Assembly: GCA_012838545.1 (NCBI GenBank)
Contig: DUPC01000065.1
Span: forward strand, 1 to 36,838
Direction: 5' to 3'
DNA from: Acholeplasmataceae bacterium
GTDB taxonomy: Bacteria > Bacillota_I > Bacilli_A > ML615J-28 > CAG-313
Length of the DNA stretch: 36,838 bases
Positions 24,252-33,538 of this stretch are shown one piece after another. The translations under genes and the position numbers were made by a program. Position 1 is the stretch's first letter. Each line of letters opens with the position of its first letter. A model generated the notes under the pieces. That model was not told the origin of the DNA and ran no database searches. It saw only the letters and a list, made by a program, of their open reading frames with translations.

Positions 24252-26606
24252 CTATCCAAAATAATCGGTTTTTAATCCATACCCGCCCTTATTTAAATCA
24301 AAGGCATAATAGAATTCCGCTGAGGTTTTAACATACTCATGGTTTTCATTAACAAAAATATCGTAATCTTTAAAGAAAGGCGAATAGATGTTTAAGTGAA
24401 GATAGTTATTGACAAAATCGAACCCGAAAGTTCTTAAAAAGCTAGCTCCAAACAAACTTTCTTCTTCTTGGAAGTTGGTTAGGATTTGGAGTATTCTTCG
24501 GTCATTTATCCCGTCGCCATTGTCGTCGATTTCATCGATTAAATAACTCGAACCATTGATATGGCCGCTGATGACAAATTGGATATTGGGGTATTTCTTA
24601 ACCAATTCATTGTAAACAGTATTGCCGGTTACGGATCGTTTTCCTTTATTGCCCATATACTCATGGGTAGCAAGAACCACCGTTTTGTCCGGATATTGTT
24701 CCAGTATCCCTTTGGCCCAAGCAATGTCTTTACTTGATACATGAACAAAACGTGATGACGAACCCCAACCTAAATAAAGGAATAAGAATTCATGTCCGTT
24801 AACCGTGATTAAATCATAATGGCTGCGATTGTTTTCAAAAGAACCCCCATAATAAGGCAAATCCTTAAAGAGACTTTCGCCAACGTATTTATGAAAATAT
24901 TCATATGTCAAAGCATCATCCAGGGCGTTTGCTCCGTCATTTTGATAAGAGGATACTCCGCCGACATCGTGATTACCGCTAGAAACTCCCAAAGGAATAT
25001 TTTCCGCTAAAAGTGGTTCTATGACAAAGTCAATAAAATTTTCCCATTCGCCTTCAATTCCCCAAGTTTGTTGTTGAACCATATCTCCGGTATAAGCAAG
25101 GTAGGCTAAATTGTTGTTTTGATATTCGGCAATAATATATTGAACCACATTTTCCAAGCATTGCTTGGCTCTTCTGTACATAAAGGACTCGGGAGCGGAA
25201 GCGGTCAACAAGCGCACAATGTATTGAATGTCGGTCCAATGAAATATTTGGTGAGTGGTTAGAATTTTGGAATAATCCGTAAAGGCGGAGGAAATCCGGA
25301 AATAGATTTTGTTTTCTTTCTCATAGTCCGATAATCCTTGGTAATCAAAACCAAGCTGAATGGTTTCGTCTCCTATGGCAAACTTGGTTGAGACCGTTTC
25401 CCAAGTGTCTTTGGCAAAATTATAAATTTGCATAAAAGCCGTTCGACCTTGGGGAACTATGCCTGTCCAAGAAAAGAAAGTTTTAGAATCTTTTTCAACA
25501 ACAAAAGTTATTACCGGGTATTCGCAATAAGGAATCAATAAATAAGCTTCGTCCAGGGAACCGGTGAGTTCATGCAACTCGTTTGTTTTTACACCTATTT
25601 GGTCAATACCTCCATAAAGACCGTCAGTAACACCAATTTGATAAATGTCATAATTTATTTCGGTGGGGTTTACCGTAACCAAATCAAGAGTAAAGTCAAT
25701 CAATTGGGTTTTTTGATAACCGTGTTTGTTAGTCGCTTGGATTTCCAATACATGATTACCGCTTGCCCAAGCATTTTTGCTGAACAAGAGGTTGTTCGGA
25801 ATTAAGACCCCGTCCATTTTAATGGTTAACGAAGTAACCGAATCATCTTTGGCAATTTCCAGCCTTTTGGTTTCGGAAATAATTTCGCCTTCTTCAAGAT
25901 TGCATTCAACATTAACCAGACTTTCATTGGCAAAGGTAACGGCCTTGTTTTGGTATTTTACTTCAAAACTTTCTTTTAAACTATTTTCTTCAAGCAGCGC
26001 ACCATAACCATCCAATAAATCTTTGTTAACCGAAAAAGTCAATACATGCGACAAGCGGTAATTAAAGCGCATATCGGGGTTTTGGTCATTTTCGCCAAAA
26101 TTGAGGTTTTCATTGTAATACTCATCTTTGCCAAATTCATTGGACCAGATTTCCTCGTTGTTTATTTTGAGAAAAATATTGCGTAAGGTGAAAGTATTGT
26201 AATTATCGCTTGTTTTTTTCCCGCTTTTAAATTCAATGGAAAGTAAACCGTCTACAATGTTTAAGCCTAAAATTTTTACTTTATTTTGAACAAAACTGCC
26301 GAATTTTTCAGTTGAAGCCTGTAGAGGAAGAATTTTATTTTGGTTAAGGATAATCAGATTGTTGTAATCATTGTCCAAATAAAGGCTTTCATAACACAGT
26401 TCGATTTCGCCTAAAACCGTTTGATAAAGGATTACTTCCTGATTGTCGACTTCGATTTTGTCTAGTTTTTTATTGGTTGCCAGTCCCATTTGACCATTGG
26501 CATATAGAACGGTGACAGTAGTCGGCTTAACAAAGATTAAGGCAAGAATCACACCGATTACTACCACGGAAAGGAAACCGGCAATTATCAAACGTTTGTT
26601 CTTCAT
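24252..26606 (-). CDS. Membrane-anchored extracellular metallophosphoesterase
   Basis: A 784-aa protein with one N-terminal transmembrane helix (about 6-26), a ~430-residue beta-rich region with Ig-like parts, and a calcineurin-like phosphoesterase domain. Metal motifs are in order: HWTDIQY (about 456-462, the DxH variant DxQ seen in related secreted enzymes), TGDM (about 505), SGNHD (about 543), ATHEY and SGHINGS (about 679). It should hydrolyse phosphomono- or diesters outside the cell with a two-metal centre. The ATG at 26606 is chosen because GGGAG lies 5 nt before it; the GTG at 26618 overlaps that site. It lies 15 nt after the lamin-tail lipoprotein and 9 nt before the RDD gene. Confidence 0.9.
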   Translation of the reverse strand: MKNKRLIIAGFLSVVVIGVILALIFVKPTTVTVLYANGQMGLATNKKLDKIEVDNQEVILYQTVLGEIELCYESLYLDNDYNNLIILNQNKILPLQASTEKFGSFVQNKVKILGLNIVDGLLSIEFKSGKKTSDNYNTFTLRNIFLKINNEEIWSNEFGKDEYYNENLNFGENDQNPDMRFNYRLSHVLTFSVNKDLLDGYGALLEENSLKESFEVKYQNKAVTFANESLVNVECNLEEGEIISETKRLEIAKDDSVTSLTIKMDGVLIPNNLLFSKNAWASGNHVLEIQATNKHGYQKTQLIDFTLDLVTVNPTEINYDIYQIGVTDGLYGGIDQIGVKTNELHELTGSLDEAYLLIPYCEYPVITFVVEKDSKTFFSWTGIVPQGRTAFMQIYNFAKDTWETVSTKFAIGDETIQLGFDYQGLSDYEKENKIYFRISSAFTDYSKILTTHQIFHWTDIQYIVRLLTASAPESFMYRRAKQCLENVVQYIIAEYQNNNLAYLAYTGDMVQQQTWGIEGEWENFIDFVIEPLLAENIPLGVSSGNHDVGGVSSYQNDGANALDDALTYEYFHKYVGESLFKDLPYYGGSFENNRSHYDLITVNGHEFLFLYLGWGSSSRFVHVSSKDIAWAKGILEQYPDKTVVLATHEYMGNKGKRSVTGNTVYNELVKKYPNIQFVISGHINGSSYLIDEIDDNGDGINDRRILQILTNFQEEESLFGASFLRTFGFDFVNNYLHLNIYSPFFKDYDIFVNENHEYVKTSAEFYYAFDLNKGGYGLKTDYFG

Positions 26607-26621
26607 GCTTTCTCCCACATA

Positions 26622-27995
26622 TTACTTCGCAGGTTTGGTTAAATTGATTGCTTTGATAGCATTTGGACTAGCAGAGCTTAGGCGTCCTTCGCTTTCCACT
26701 TCATCAGCACGCCAATTGATAAATTCCAAGCCTAAAGCCGGGTCTGTGGTCAACTTGATGGTCTTTTGAATAAAGCGGTAATTGGTATCTTCTTCTTCCG
26801 ACAAACGCAACATTGCCAATTGGTCCGGTTCTAAATATTGTTTAAATCGGCTTAGTTCGCGAAGAGGCAATTGCCATTGCATAATTCTTTCGCCTTCAAG
26901 CGGCGGTCGGAATTGCAACCCCATGGTATTAGGCCATCCCGATACGCCTGGATTTCCGGTTGCTTTAAAATCAATATACGTTTGTCCCGGAATCATACCC
27001 GAAGCATTGATTCGGCCACAGAAATTGACTCGGACAATCGGATTAAAATATTGCCAGACGTTTTCGAAAAAATAACCATCGACAACAGTACCGTCTTGAC
27101 GGATTTCCATGACGTTGAAACATTTTTTACCGTAAACATGATCAGGGTCGGCTTGTTTTTCAGCGGACAAATCTTTATACTTATTCAACAAATCGATTGT
27201 AGCAGTTCCATTTTGATCGTTAAATTTTTGGATTTCAATCGAACGAAGCAAGGAACTGTTTAAATGGGTATAAGGTGTTCCTGCACCAGGGGTAAAGATT
27301 GGGAATAATTCGCTGGTTCCGCTTTCCGGTCTGATTCCCACAACTCCCATATTTGTTAATTCATAAATGTTATTTTTTGATTTATCGATTTTCCAAAATT
27401 CTTTAAAATCATCGATAGTTTGCGAAATGGCCCCTTTTTGTTCCGCATTATCCTTATGGATTACAGCTGCGCTAAATGGTTTATTGTAAGCGTCTGTCCC
27501 CGTTCCTACGGTCCAATAATAAGGTTTTAACCAAATCAAGGCATAAGACAAGCTCGGAATGATGAAGTCTTCATCAATCAAACCCATAAACAGATATCCA
27601 GTTACCAAGGCTTTATTGCCTTTTTTGGAATCCTCGTTTTCCCAATTTTGCCCTTGGTATGGGTTGGACAGAACAACGCGATGGCCCTTCAAATTATAAT
27701 CTTGATTGGTATTGTTGAATACTTTGATATACTCATAAGCCGACATCGTTTCATAATGAAAGTAATAGTAAGTATCCAAAACAACTTCGACAATCATTAA
27801 TTCCGGCGCGCCTTCGACAACTTGAATATCAGTGGCATCGGGCAACAACTCAGTGGAAGGTAGTTCCATCTTAAAATCATAAAGCACAACTTTATCGTCG
27901 TCTTTATCTTTGTCGTCATCGTCGTCGCCATTGCCACAGGCGCATAATACCCCAAGGAGCATTAACATAACCAAAAATAAATTAAACTTTTTCAT
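26622..27995 (-). CDS. Lamin-tail-domain lipoprotein
   Basis: A 457-aa lipoprotein (MLMLLGVLCAC, Cys 20) with an Asp/Lys-rich linker of about 15 residues that may bind cations or act as a spacer. The lamin-tail-like domain begins EGAPELMIVEV and includes YEYIKVFNNTNQDYNLKGHRVV. The C-terminal half is unlike known enzymes and carries a GRINASGMIPGQTYID-type segment shared in style with the InlB lipoprotein. Its ATG overlaps the stop of the oxidoreductase gene (ATGA), and GGAAGGA precedes it. It is probably a surface binding or scaffold protein working with the adjacent metallophosphoesterase. Confidence 0.82.
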   Translation of the reverse strand: MKKFNLFLVMLMLLGVLCACGNGDDDDDKDKDDDKVVLYDFKMELPSTELLPDATDIQVVEGAPELMIVEVVLDTYYYFHYETMSAYEYIKVFNNTNQDYNLKGHRVVLSNPYQGQNWENEDSKKGNKALVTGYLFMGLIDEDFIIPSLSYALIWLKPYYWTVGTGTDAYNKPFSAAVIHKDNAEQKGAISQTIDDFKEFWKIDKSKNNIYELTNMGVVGIRPESGTSELFPIFTPGAGTPYTHLNSSLLRSIEIQKFNDQNGTATIDLLNKYKDLSAEKQADPDHVYGKKCFNVMEIRQDGTVVDGYFFENVWQYFNPIVRVNFCGRINASGMIPGQTYIDFKATGNPGVSGWPNTMGLQFRPPLEGERIMQWQLPLRELSRFKQYLEPDQLAMLRLSEEEDTNYRFIQKTIKLTTDPALGLEFINWRADEVESEGRLSSASPNAIKAINLTKPAK

Positions 27996-29287
27996 CCTAT
28001 TTTCCTTCCTTCCGTTTTATCTCTGATCAATTGATGATATTTGGCAACATCAATCATCTTTCCGTTTTGAAGTCTTGATTCTTCCGCCGCATACGCCATG
28101 ACATGCGATTCAATGGACATCGACAGAGTCGAATCAAAAGGTTTATTGTTTAAATACGTTTCCATGAAATTAATGATAAATCCGGTATCCGCTCCGCCAT
28201 GACCGCCCGCCAAATTTTGCGGGGAAATAACCGTTTTTTCATTGGTTCCGAAATGGGTTATTTCGATTTCCTTGGTCGTTTCAATTCCCCTAATTTCCCC
28301 ATATTCGCACATAATCTTGATGGAGCGATGAATTTTATCGGTAAAAGCACTCAAGTTAAAGGTAGCGTGAATACCGCCTTCGAACTCAATAATTGTTACT
28401 TGATGATCGGCGACATCGTTATCGCAAGCAAAAACGCACCGGCCGTAATGGCTCGTTTGGAGTTCTTTTTTCAAAGTTTCCTCGGTCGATGTATCAAAAA
28501 CCACACTTCTGATTTTGCCGGAGGAATATATTTTTAAAGCTGAATATGGACAGTCTTTTTCGATGGAACAATCCGCACAACGGGGTGCCATTACATCGGG
28601 ACGATAATTCTTTTGGTTAAAGAATGTCAAACTCCCCATGGATGCAATTCTTTTGCAGTGTTTATCACCCAATAAATATAAAAGAATATCCAAATCATGG
28701 CACGATTTCGCCACAATAAACGGTGCGGATATTTGGGTGTTGCGCCAATTGCCGCGAACATAGGAATGGGCAAAATGGTAATAACCGACATTTTCATTGT
28801 GTTGAATATCGATGACATTGCCCAAGACTTTCGAATCGATTATTTCCTTGATTTTTCGAAAGAACGGAGAATGTCTTAAGACATGGCACACCGCAATCAG
28901 CTGATTCGAATGCATTGCACCGAACTCGCCGATTTCCACGGTTTCTTCTACCGACATGGCAATCGGTTTTTCCAAAATAATGTCATACCCTTTTTGAATG
29001 GCATCCATTACCGGAACGTAATGCATGTCATCCAAAGTGGCAATGATAACAATATCCGATAAACGTGGTTGTTTAATAAACTCTTCATATCCGCCAAAGA
29101 TCAAATGATTGGGAATTAGATACTTTTCTTGAAAATATTTTTGCCTTTCCGTGCGCGGTTCGGCAATCGCAACAACTTTAAATTTTCCGTGATAATTTGC
29201 TTCTAAAGCATTGATGTAAGCACCGGCTCTGGAACCCGCTCCCACAATACTGACTGTAATTAAATCTTGGGGATTAGTCATTCGCAT
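27992..29287 (-). CDS. Gfo/Idh/MocA-family NAD(P)-dependent oxidoreductase
   Basis: A 431-aa cytosolic enzyme. The Rossmann domain carries the cofactor loop VSIVGAGSRAGAYINAL, an acidic residue in AIAEP, and the family motif EKPIAMS with its catalytic-region Lys. The C-terminal alpha/beta domain contains a Cys cluster PRCADCSIEKDCPYSALKIY, seen in a subgroup of the family and possibly metal-binding. Members oxidise sugar hydroxyls or act as NAD-dependent glycosidases. Its place after the sugar-binding protein and with the GH4 gene suggests sugar processing. The ATG at 29287 and one at 29281 are both possible; the ribosome binding site is weak. Confidence 0.92.
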   Translation of the reverse strand: MRMTNPQDLITVSIVGAGSRAGAYINALEANYHGKFKVVAIAEPRTERQKYFQEKYLIPNHLIFGGYEEFIKQPRLSDIVIIATLDDMHYVPVMDAIQKGYDIILEKPIAMSVEETVEIGEFGAMHSNQLIAVCHVLRHSPFFRKIKEIIDSKVLGNVIDIQHNENVGYYHFAHSYVRGNWRNTQISAPFIVAKSCHDLDILLYLLGDKHCKRIASMGSLTFFNQKNYRPDVMAPRCADCSIEKDCPYSALKIYSSGKIRSVVFDTSTEETLKKELQTSHYGRCVFACDNDVADHQVTIIEFEGGIHATFNLSAFTDKIHRSIKIMCEYGEIRGIETTKEIEITHFGTNEKTVISPQNLAGGHGGADTGFIINFMETYLNNKPFDSTLSMSIESHVMAYAAEESRLQNGKMIDVAKYHQLIRDKTEGRKIG

Positions 29288-29292
29288 AGTAT

Positions 29293-30726
29293 CTACCAGC
29301 TATTCGATTCCAAAATGTAGGCAACACGTTCGGCGCATTCCCTCAACACTTCATCGATATCCCGGGTGCAATCATCATAATAAATACCTTTGATGTATTT
29401 AGAGAAATCATCGTCCGCAAGTGCTTTGGCGCGGCCAATCGGGATTTTTAAATCATTGGCTGGAGTCAATACCATGAGATCTATTGCCCAATCCAACAAT
29501 GGGTTAATCTTCGCATAATCAGTCCAAATTTTGGTTTGGGTAGCTGATTTGGTGGTTGCTAAGTAACCGGTTTTGGTAGAATAATAAGCTGATTGTTCCG
29601 GAGCTTGAAGCCAACGCAAGAATTCAACCGCTGCTTTAATCTTGACGTCGGATTTATTGTTAAAGACAATGATTCCGCCCCCGCTTTGGTTGGAATAAAA
29701 GTATGGATTGCGGGGATGAGGCAAGACATCAAGTTCAAACAACGGATCGTTTCCTTGTGCTACCTGACTTTCGCAGACATTTTCAAAGATTGTTTTGAGA
29801 CTGGAGGAACTGGCAAAGTACATTCCCACGGTTCCAGTGGAAAAAGCCCCTTGGATTTTGGTGCCGTGATTTGGGTCCAAAACCGGATTCAACATGCATC
29901 CTTCGACAACTAAACTACGCCAATATTCCAAAGCCCGTTTGCCGTATTCGTTGTTAATATTTTCTTTAGTAGCAGTCTCGTTGTAAATCGGCACACCTTG
30001 GGTATAGTAGGCTTCATATAAAGCCGGTCCGCCTGAAGCAAGACCGTAAATTCCTTCTTCCGGTTTGGAAGCGGCTTTCCAAAGTTGCTTGGCATACTCC
30101 CAAGTCCAAATAGAGTTTTCCTGGTCGGCTAAAATCTCGTCCACCGTTGGCACCTTCATACCGGTTGCTTCCATCATTGTGCGGTTTACTACCAAAAGAT
30201 TCGTCGCCGCAAAAAAAGGATAAGCAAGAAACTTATTGCGATACATCGCAAATTGCAAGAATCCTTCATAAATATCCCGAATTTGGTCATAAGTGAAAAT
30301 TCGACGTTGGTCGATAACATTATCGACATAGATGGAGAACGAAGAAACTCCCACCATGGCAAGTTCCGGATTCGTACCGGCAGGGATTGCGGCTTGAAGT
30401 TTGGTGTTTTGAACAATATAACCGCCTTGGAATGAAGGGATAACCTTTATGTAAGAATCAGGATAAGTAGTTCTTTGGTATTCGTTGAACATTTCAACCA
30501 TATCCGCCATAGTTGAACCATGGATATCGACCGCGGAATTGGCGGACCAAAAGTTTATTTCCACCGGTTTTTTAAAGTCGTGCTCAGTGGAAAACAAATC
30601 CCATTTCTTATCAACGTAGATTTCCCCGTTTCCTTCGTATTCTTCGTCATCGCCACCGCAGGAAACCAGAATAAATAAAGACAATAACACTAGAAAAATA
30701 AACAAATACTTCTTTTTAAAAATCAT
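29293..30726 (-). CDS. Sugar ABC transporter solute-binding lipoprotein
   Basis: A 477-aa extracellular family 1 binding protein with lipobox ILVSC (Cys 23) and a short acidic linker. The body shows usual features: VEINFWSANS near the start, SFQGGYIVQNTKLQAAIPAG, NLLVVNRTMMEATGMKVP, and ENSIWTWEYAKQLWKAA, the hinge-type segment of oligosaccharide-binding proteins. It delivers the substrate to the two permeases encoded just upstream (7-nt gap). Its ligand is probably a di- or oligosaccharide, but sequence alone does not define it. Confidence 0.93.
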   Translation of the reverse strand: MIFKKKYLFIFLVLLSLFILVSCGGDDEEYEGNGEIYVDKKWDLFSTEHDFKKPVEINFWSANSAVDIHGSTMADMVEMFNEYQRTTYPDSYIKVIPSFQGGYIVQNTKLQAAIPAGTNPELAMVGVSSFSIYVDNVIDQRRIFTYDQIRDIYEGFLQFAMYRNKFLAYPFFAATNLLVVNRTMMEATGMKVPTVDEILADQENSIWTWEYAKQLWKAASKPEEGIYGLASGGPALYEAYYTQGVPIYNETATKENINNEYGKRALEYWRSLVVEGCMLNPVLDPNHGTKIQGAFSTGTVGMYFASSSSLKTIFENVCESQVAQGNDPLFELDVLPHPRNPYFYSNQSGGGIIVFNNKSDVKIKAAVEFLRWLQAPEQSAYYSTKTGYLATTKSATQTKIWTDYAKINPLLDWAIDLMVLTPANDLKIPIGRAKALADDDFSKYIKGIYYDDCTRDIDEVLRECAERVAYILESNSW

Positions 30727-30733
30727 TTACCCG

Positions 30734-31768
30734 TTACCTCTCTTTAAACATAACTTCTTTGCTGGTGCGATTAAGTTTGTTGGCAAGTGCCTTGAAACCT
30801 CTTTTAATTAAAGACTCTTTTTCTCTCCCCGCAAACTTAATCTTCCGTCCGCCAATCATGGCGCGTTTCATTTGTTGGTTACCCAAAATATACATAATCA
30901 AAATTGGCGCAAGTTGCATAATGTTACCGGCCATTACCAAATGCCATGGCGGCAAGATTCCGTCCGCTTTTAGGAGTCCTTTTACCGCTACCGGCAAGGT
31001 TTTCAATTTTTCGCTGTTGGTCATGACCAAGACCCAATAGTAACTGTTCCAGTTGGAAATGAAAGTCAGCAAAAAATGCGTGACAAATACCGGAAAGATC
31101 ATTGGGACCATGATGCGAAGCATGATTTGGCGGTTTTTCGCTTTATCGACTAACGCCGACTCGATAATGTCCTGTGGAATGGTTTTGAAGTTATTGGTAA
31201 ACATGTAGATTCCAAACATGGAGAAAAGCGATGGCAAGATCAGACCCGTCCATGTGTCAACTAAACCTAATTTGGAATAAAAGAAATACACAGGAATCAG
31301 CGTCGCTTCTCCCGGCAACATCATTCCTAGCTGTTTCAATTGGAAGAGAAAGCGTCTGCCCTTAAATTCCATACGGGCAAAGGCATAAGCTGCAGGAACA
31401 ATAAAGAAATACTGCAAACCTAGGACTAATGCGGCGTAGGTTATGGAATTGCCGAGGTATTTGCTGAATTGGGCGCGATTCCATGCTTCCACATAGTTTT
31501 CCCAATGCCATTCGTTAACCCAAAGGCCCCCGGAGAAAAGAATCGATTCTTCATAACTCCGAACGGACATTACAAACATCCAAAGGAACGGATAAACAAA
31601 GGTCAATCCCACGCCAATAAGCAACAGGTAATTGATAATTTTCAAGCAATACTTGATGCGCTTTTTGATTTTGATTATCCGCTTTTGGCGATTGGTTAAA
31701 GTTGTAATCACCGGAGCATAGGAATGGTCTTCTTCTACGGTAACGTCAAAAACTTTTTCTAATTCCAT
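30734..31768 (-). CDS. Sugar ABC transporter permease, MalG type
   Basis: A 344-aa membrane protein with a cytosolic N-terminal extension of about 45 residues, then six predicted helices. The ATPase-docking EAA loop reads DIIESALVDKAKNRQIMLRIMVPM. The C-terminal basic tail (RAMIGGRKIKFAGREKESLIKR) is longer than usual. It follows the MalF-type permease after 12 nt with a GGGGTGA site. It pairs with the preceding permease to form the channel. Confidence 0.93.
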   Translation of the reverse strand: MELEKVFDVTVEEDHSYAPVITTLTNRQKRIIKIKKRIKYCLKIINYLLLIGVGLTFVYPFLWMFVMSVRSYEESILFSGGLWVNEWHWENYVEAWNRAQFSKYLGNSITYAALVLGLQYFFIVPAAYAFARMEFKGRRFLFQLKQLGMMLPGEATLIPVYFFYSKLGLVDTWTGLILPSLFSMFGIYMFTNNFKTIPQDIIESALVDKAKNRQIMLRIMVPMIFPVFVTHFLLTFISNWNSYYWVLVMTNSEKLKTLPVAVKGLLKADGILPPWHLVMAGNIMQLAPILIMYILGNQQMKRAMIGGRKIKFAGREKESLIKRGFKALANKLNRTSKEVMFKER

Positions 31769-31780
31769 TCTATCACCCCT

Positions 31781-33538
31781 TTAATACCTGACAATTCTTC
31801 TTAAATAACGATTATTGATAAAGGTGCAAATGGCAATCATGAGCGTTAGGATAATCGCCCCCGCCATGGCTTGCCCATAATTGAAGCCGATTCTTCCTAC
31901 CTTATATACCCAATAGCTGAGAACCATTGATGAACCCATTGGTCCGCCGTTGGTCATAATTTCGATTGGGGCAAACACCTTAAAAGAGTTAATAAATTTT
32001 GTGATAAAGACAAACGATAAGGTTGGCGCAAGCAACGGAATGGTGATGTTGAAGAAAGTCCGCGATTTCGAGGCTTTATCAAGTTTTGCGGCTTCATAGA
32101 CGTAGGCAGGAATTCCTTGCAAACCAGAAATTATGATTAAAACATAATAACCGATGTCTTTCCAAACCGTCACCAGCGATACCGAAAAGAGCGAAGTATT
32201 CTCCTGCAAGAGCCAAGCGGGTCCTTTAATATTAAAGACCGCCAAAATTTGGTTAATAATACCATTTGGATTTAACATCGCAATCCACAAAATGGAAATC
32301 GAAACGAGCGATGCGATATGAGGAGTAAAAACCATGGTTTGCGCGAGATTATGGATTTTCGTGTTTTTGGCAAGCCAAGCTGCCATCGATATCGTTACCA
32401 CGGTTAAAAGGATTACGGTGAATAAACTATAGATAACGGTATTGTAAATCGCCTTTTGGAACTCGACATCTTTGGTGAAAATTCTGATAAAGTTTTGCAA
32501 ACCAACCCACCGCGATTTCGAGAGGTTGGTAAAATTGACTCGAAACAGCGACCCTATAATCATGAAAATGAAGGGAAATAAAGTGAAGAAAACCTCCCCA
32601 AAGACCGCAGGGGCAATATAAATATAAGCAGGATTGATTTTCTTCAAAATCAACGCTTCTTTTTGGTCAATCTTTGCTCGCCTGCGCAAACAGAAATCTT
32701 CGTTAATGTACTTTTGAAGTTCCGTAAATTCTTTTCTTTCTTGGGCAGACATTTTGTTGACAACGTTTCGGGTTTCTTTGTTGATATTTCTGATCTCTTT
32801 TCGCGCTTTTCGTTTAATGATTTGCGTTTCTTTTTTGAATTGCTTTAAAGATGATCGATTAGCTTTGTCCTGTTCTTTCATTTCTTGCTTTAGAGCTTTG
32901 ATTTCGGTTGCAAGCTTAGCAATGATGGCTTTCTTTTCTGCTTTAAAAGCTTTTTTATTTACCCTAAGGGAAGATTTTTTTATTTCCTTTACTTCGTTTT
33001 GATATTGCTTTTTAATTTTGTCAATATCTTCTAAGTATTTTTGCTTTAAAGCCTTAATCGTTTCGTCGCGATGATTCAGGCGTTCAGCCATTTCTTTGTC
33101 AAAATATACTTTAAAATCTTGGTCAAACTTGGCAAGTTTGTCTTTTAACACAAGTTTGTTTGAGAAATAGGCTTGAATGTATTCGCGCCTAGCCTTTTGG
33201 TAATTGCTTTGGATTTTCTTCTTAATTAGACTAAGCGATAAATTTGCTTCTTTGAGGTCAAAATGATAGTTTTCTTTGACTTCCGCGCGCCTTCCCTTAA
33301 ATTCCATTTTTACTTTTCGAAGTTTATTGCGTGATTCGCTTCGGAAATTTTTATGCATGGCTTTTTCCCGATTTAATTCGGTGGCAAGAGGGTTGGCTTT
33401 TTCTAGAAAAATCAAGCGGAATTTGATTTTTTCTCTTATGTATTTTTTCGATGCTTCGTCAATAACGTTTAATTGAGCTAAAACCTTCTTTTGAACTTCG
33501 CGATTATAACTATTTTCGAGTTTCTCTAAAATATCCAT
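31781..33538 (-). CDS. Sugar ABC transporter permease, MalF type, with a ~300-aa coiled-coil extension
   Basis: A 585-aa protein. Residues ~300-585 are a normal MalF-type permease: INPAYIYIAPAVFGEVFFTLFPF begins TM1, six helices follow, and the EAA loop is VYEAAKLDKASKSRTFFNITIPLL. The first ~300 residues are an almost purely charged, Lys/Glu-rich, Ala/Leu-spaced helical region (KKAFKAEKKAIIAKLATEIK and similar) predicted as cytosolic coiled coil, with no signal or known domain. The family normally has at most a short tail here. The single ATG at 33538, inside the end of the ATPase gene and with GAGG upstream, leads continuously into the permease, so it is a true fusion in this sequence. Confidence 0.92.
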   Translation of the reverse strand: MDILEKLENSYNREVQKKVLAQLNVIDEASKKYIREKIKFRLIFLEKANPLATELNREKAMHKNFRSESRNKLRKVKMEFKGRRAEVKENYHFDLKEANLSLSLIKKKIQSNYQKARREYIQAYFSNKLVLKDKLAKFDQDFKVYFDKEMAERLNHRDETIKALKQKYLEDIDKIKKQYQNEVKEIKKSSLRVNKKAFKAEKKAIIAKLATEIKALKQEMKEQDKANRSSLKQFKKETQIIKRKARKEIRNINKETRNVVNKMSAQERKEFTELQKYINEDFCLRRRAKIDQKEALILKKINPAYIYIAPAVFGEVFFTLFPFIFMIIGSLFRVNFTNLSKSRWVGLQNFIRIFTKDVEFQKAIYNTVIYSLFTVILLTVVTISMAAWLAKNTKIHNLAQTMVFTPHIASLVSISILWIAMLNPNGIINQILAVFNIKGPAWLLQENTSLFSVSLVTVWKDIGYYVLIIISGLQGIPAYVYEAAKLDKASKSRTFFNITIPLLAPTLSFVFITKFINSFKVFAPIEIMTNGGPMGSSMVLSYWVYKVGRIGFNYGQAMAGAIILTLMIAICTFINNRYLRRIVRY

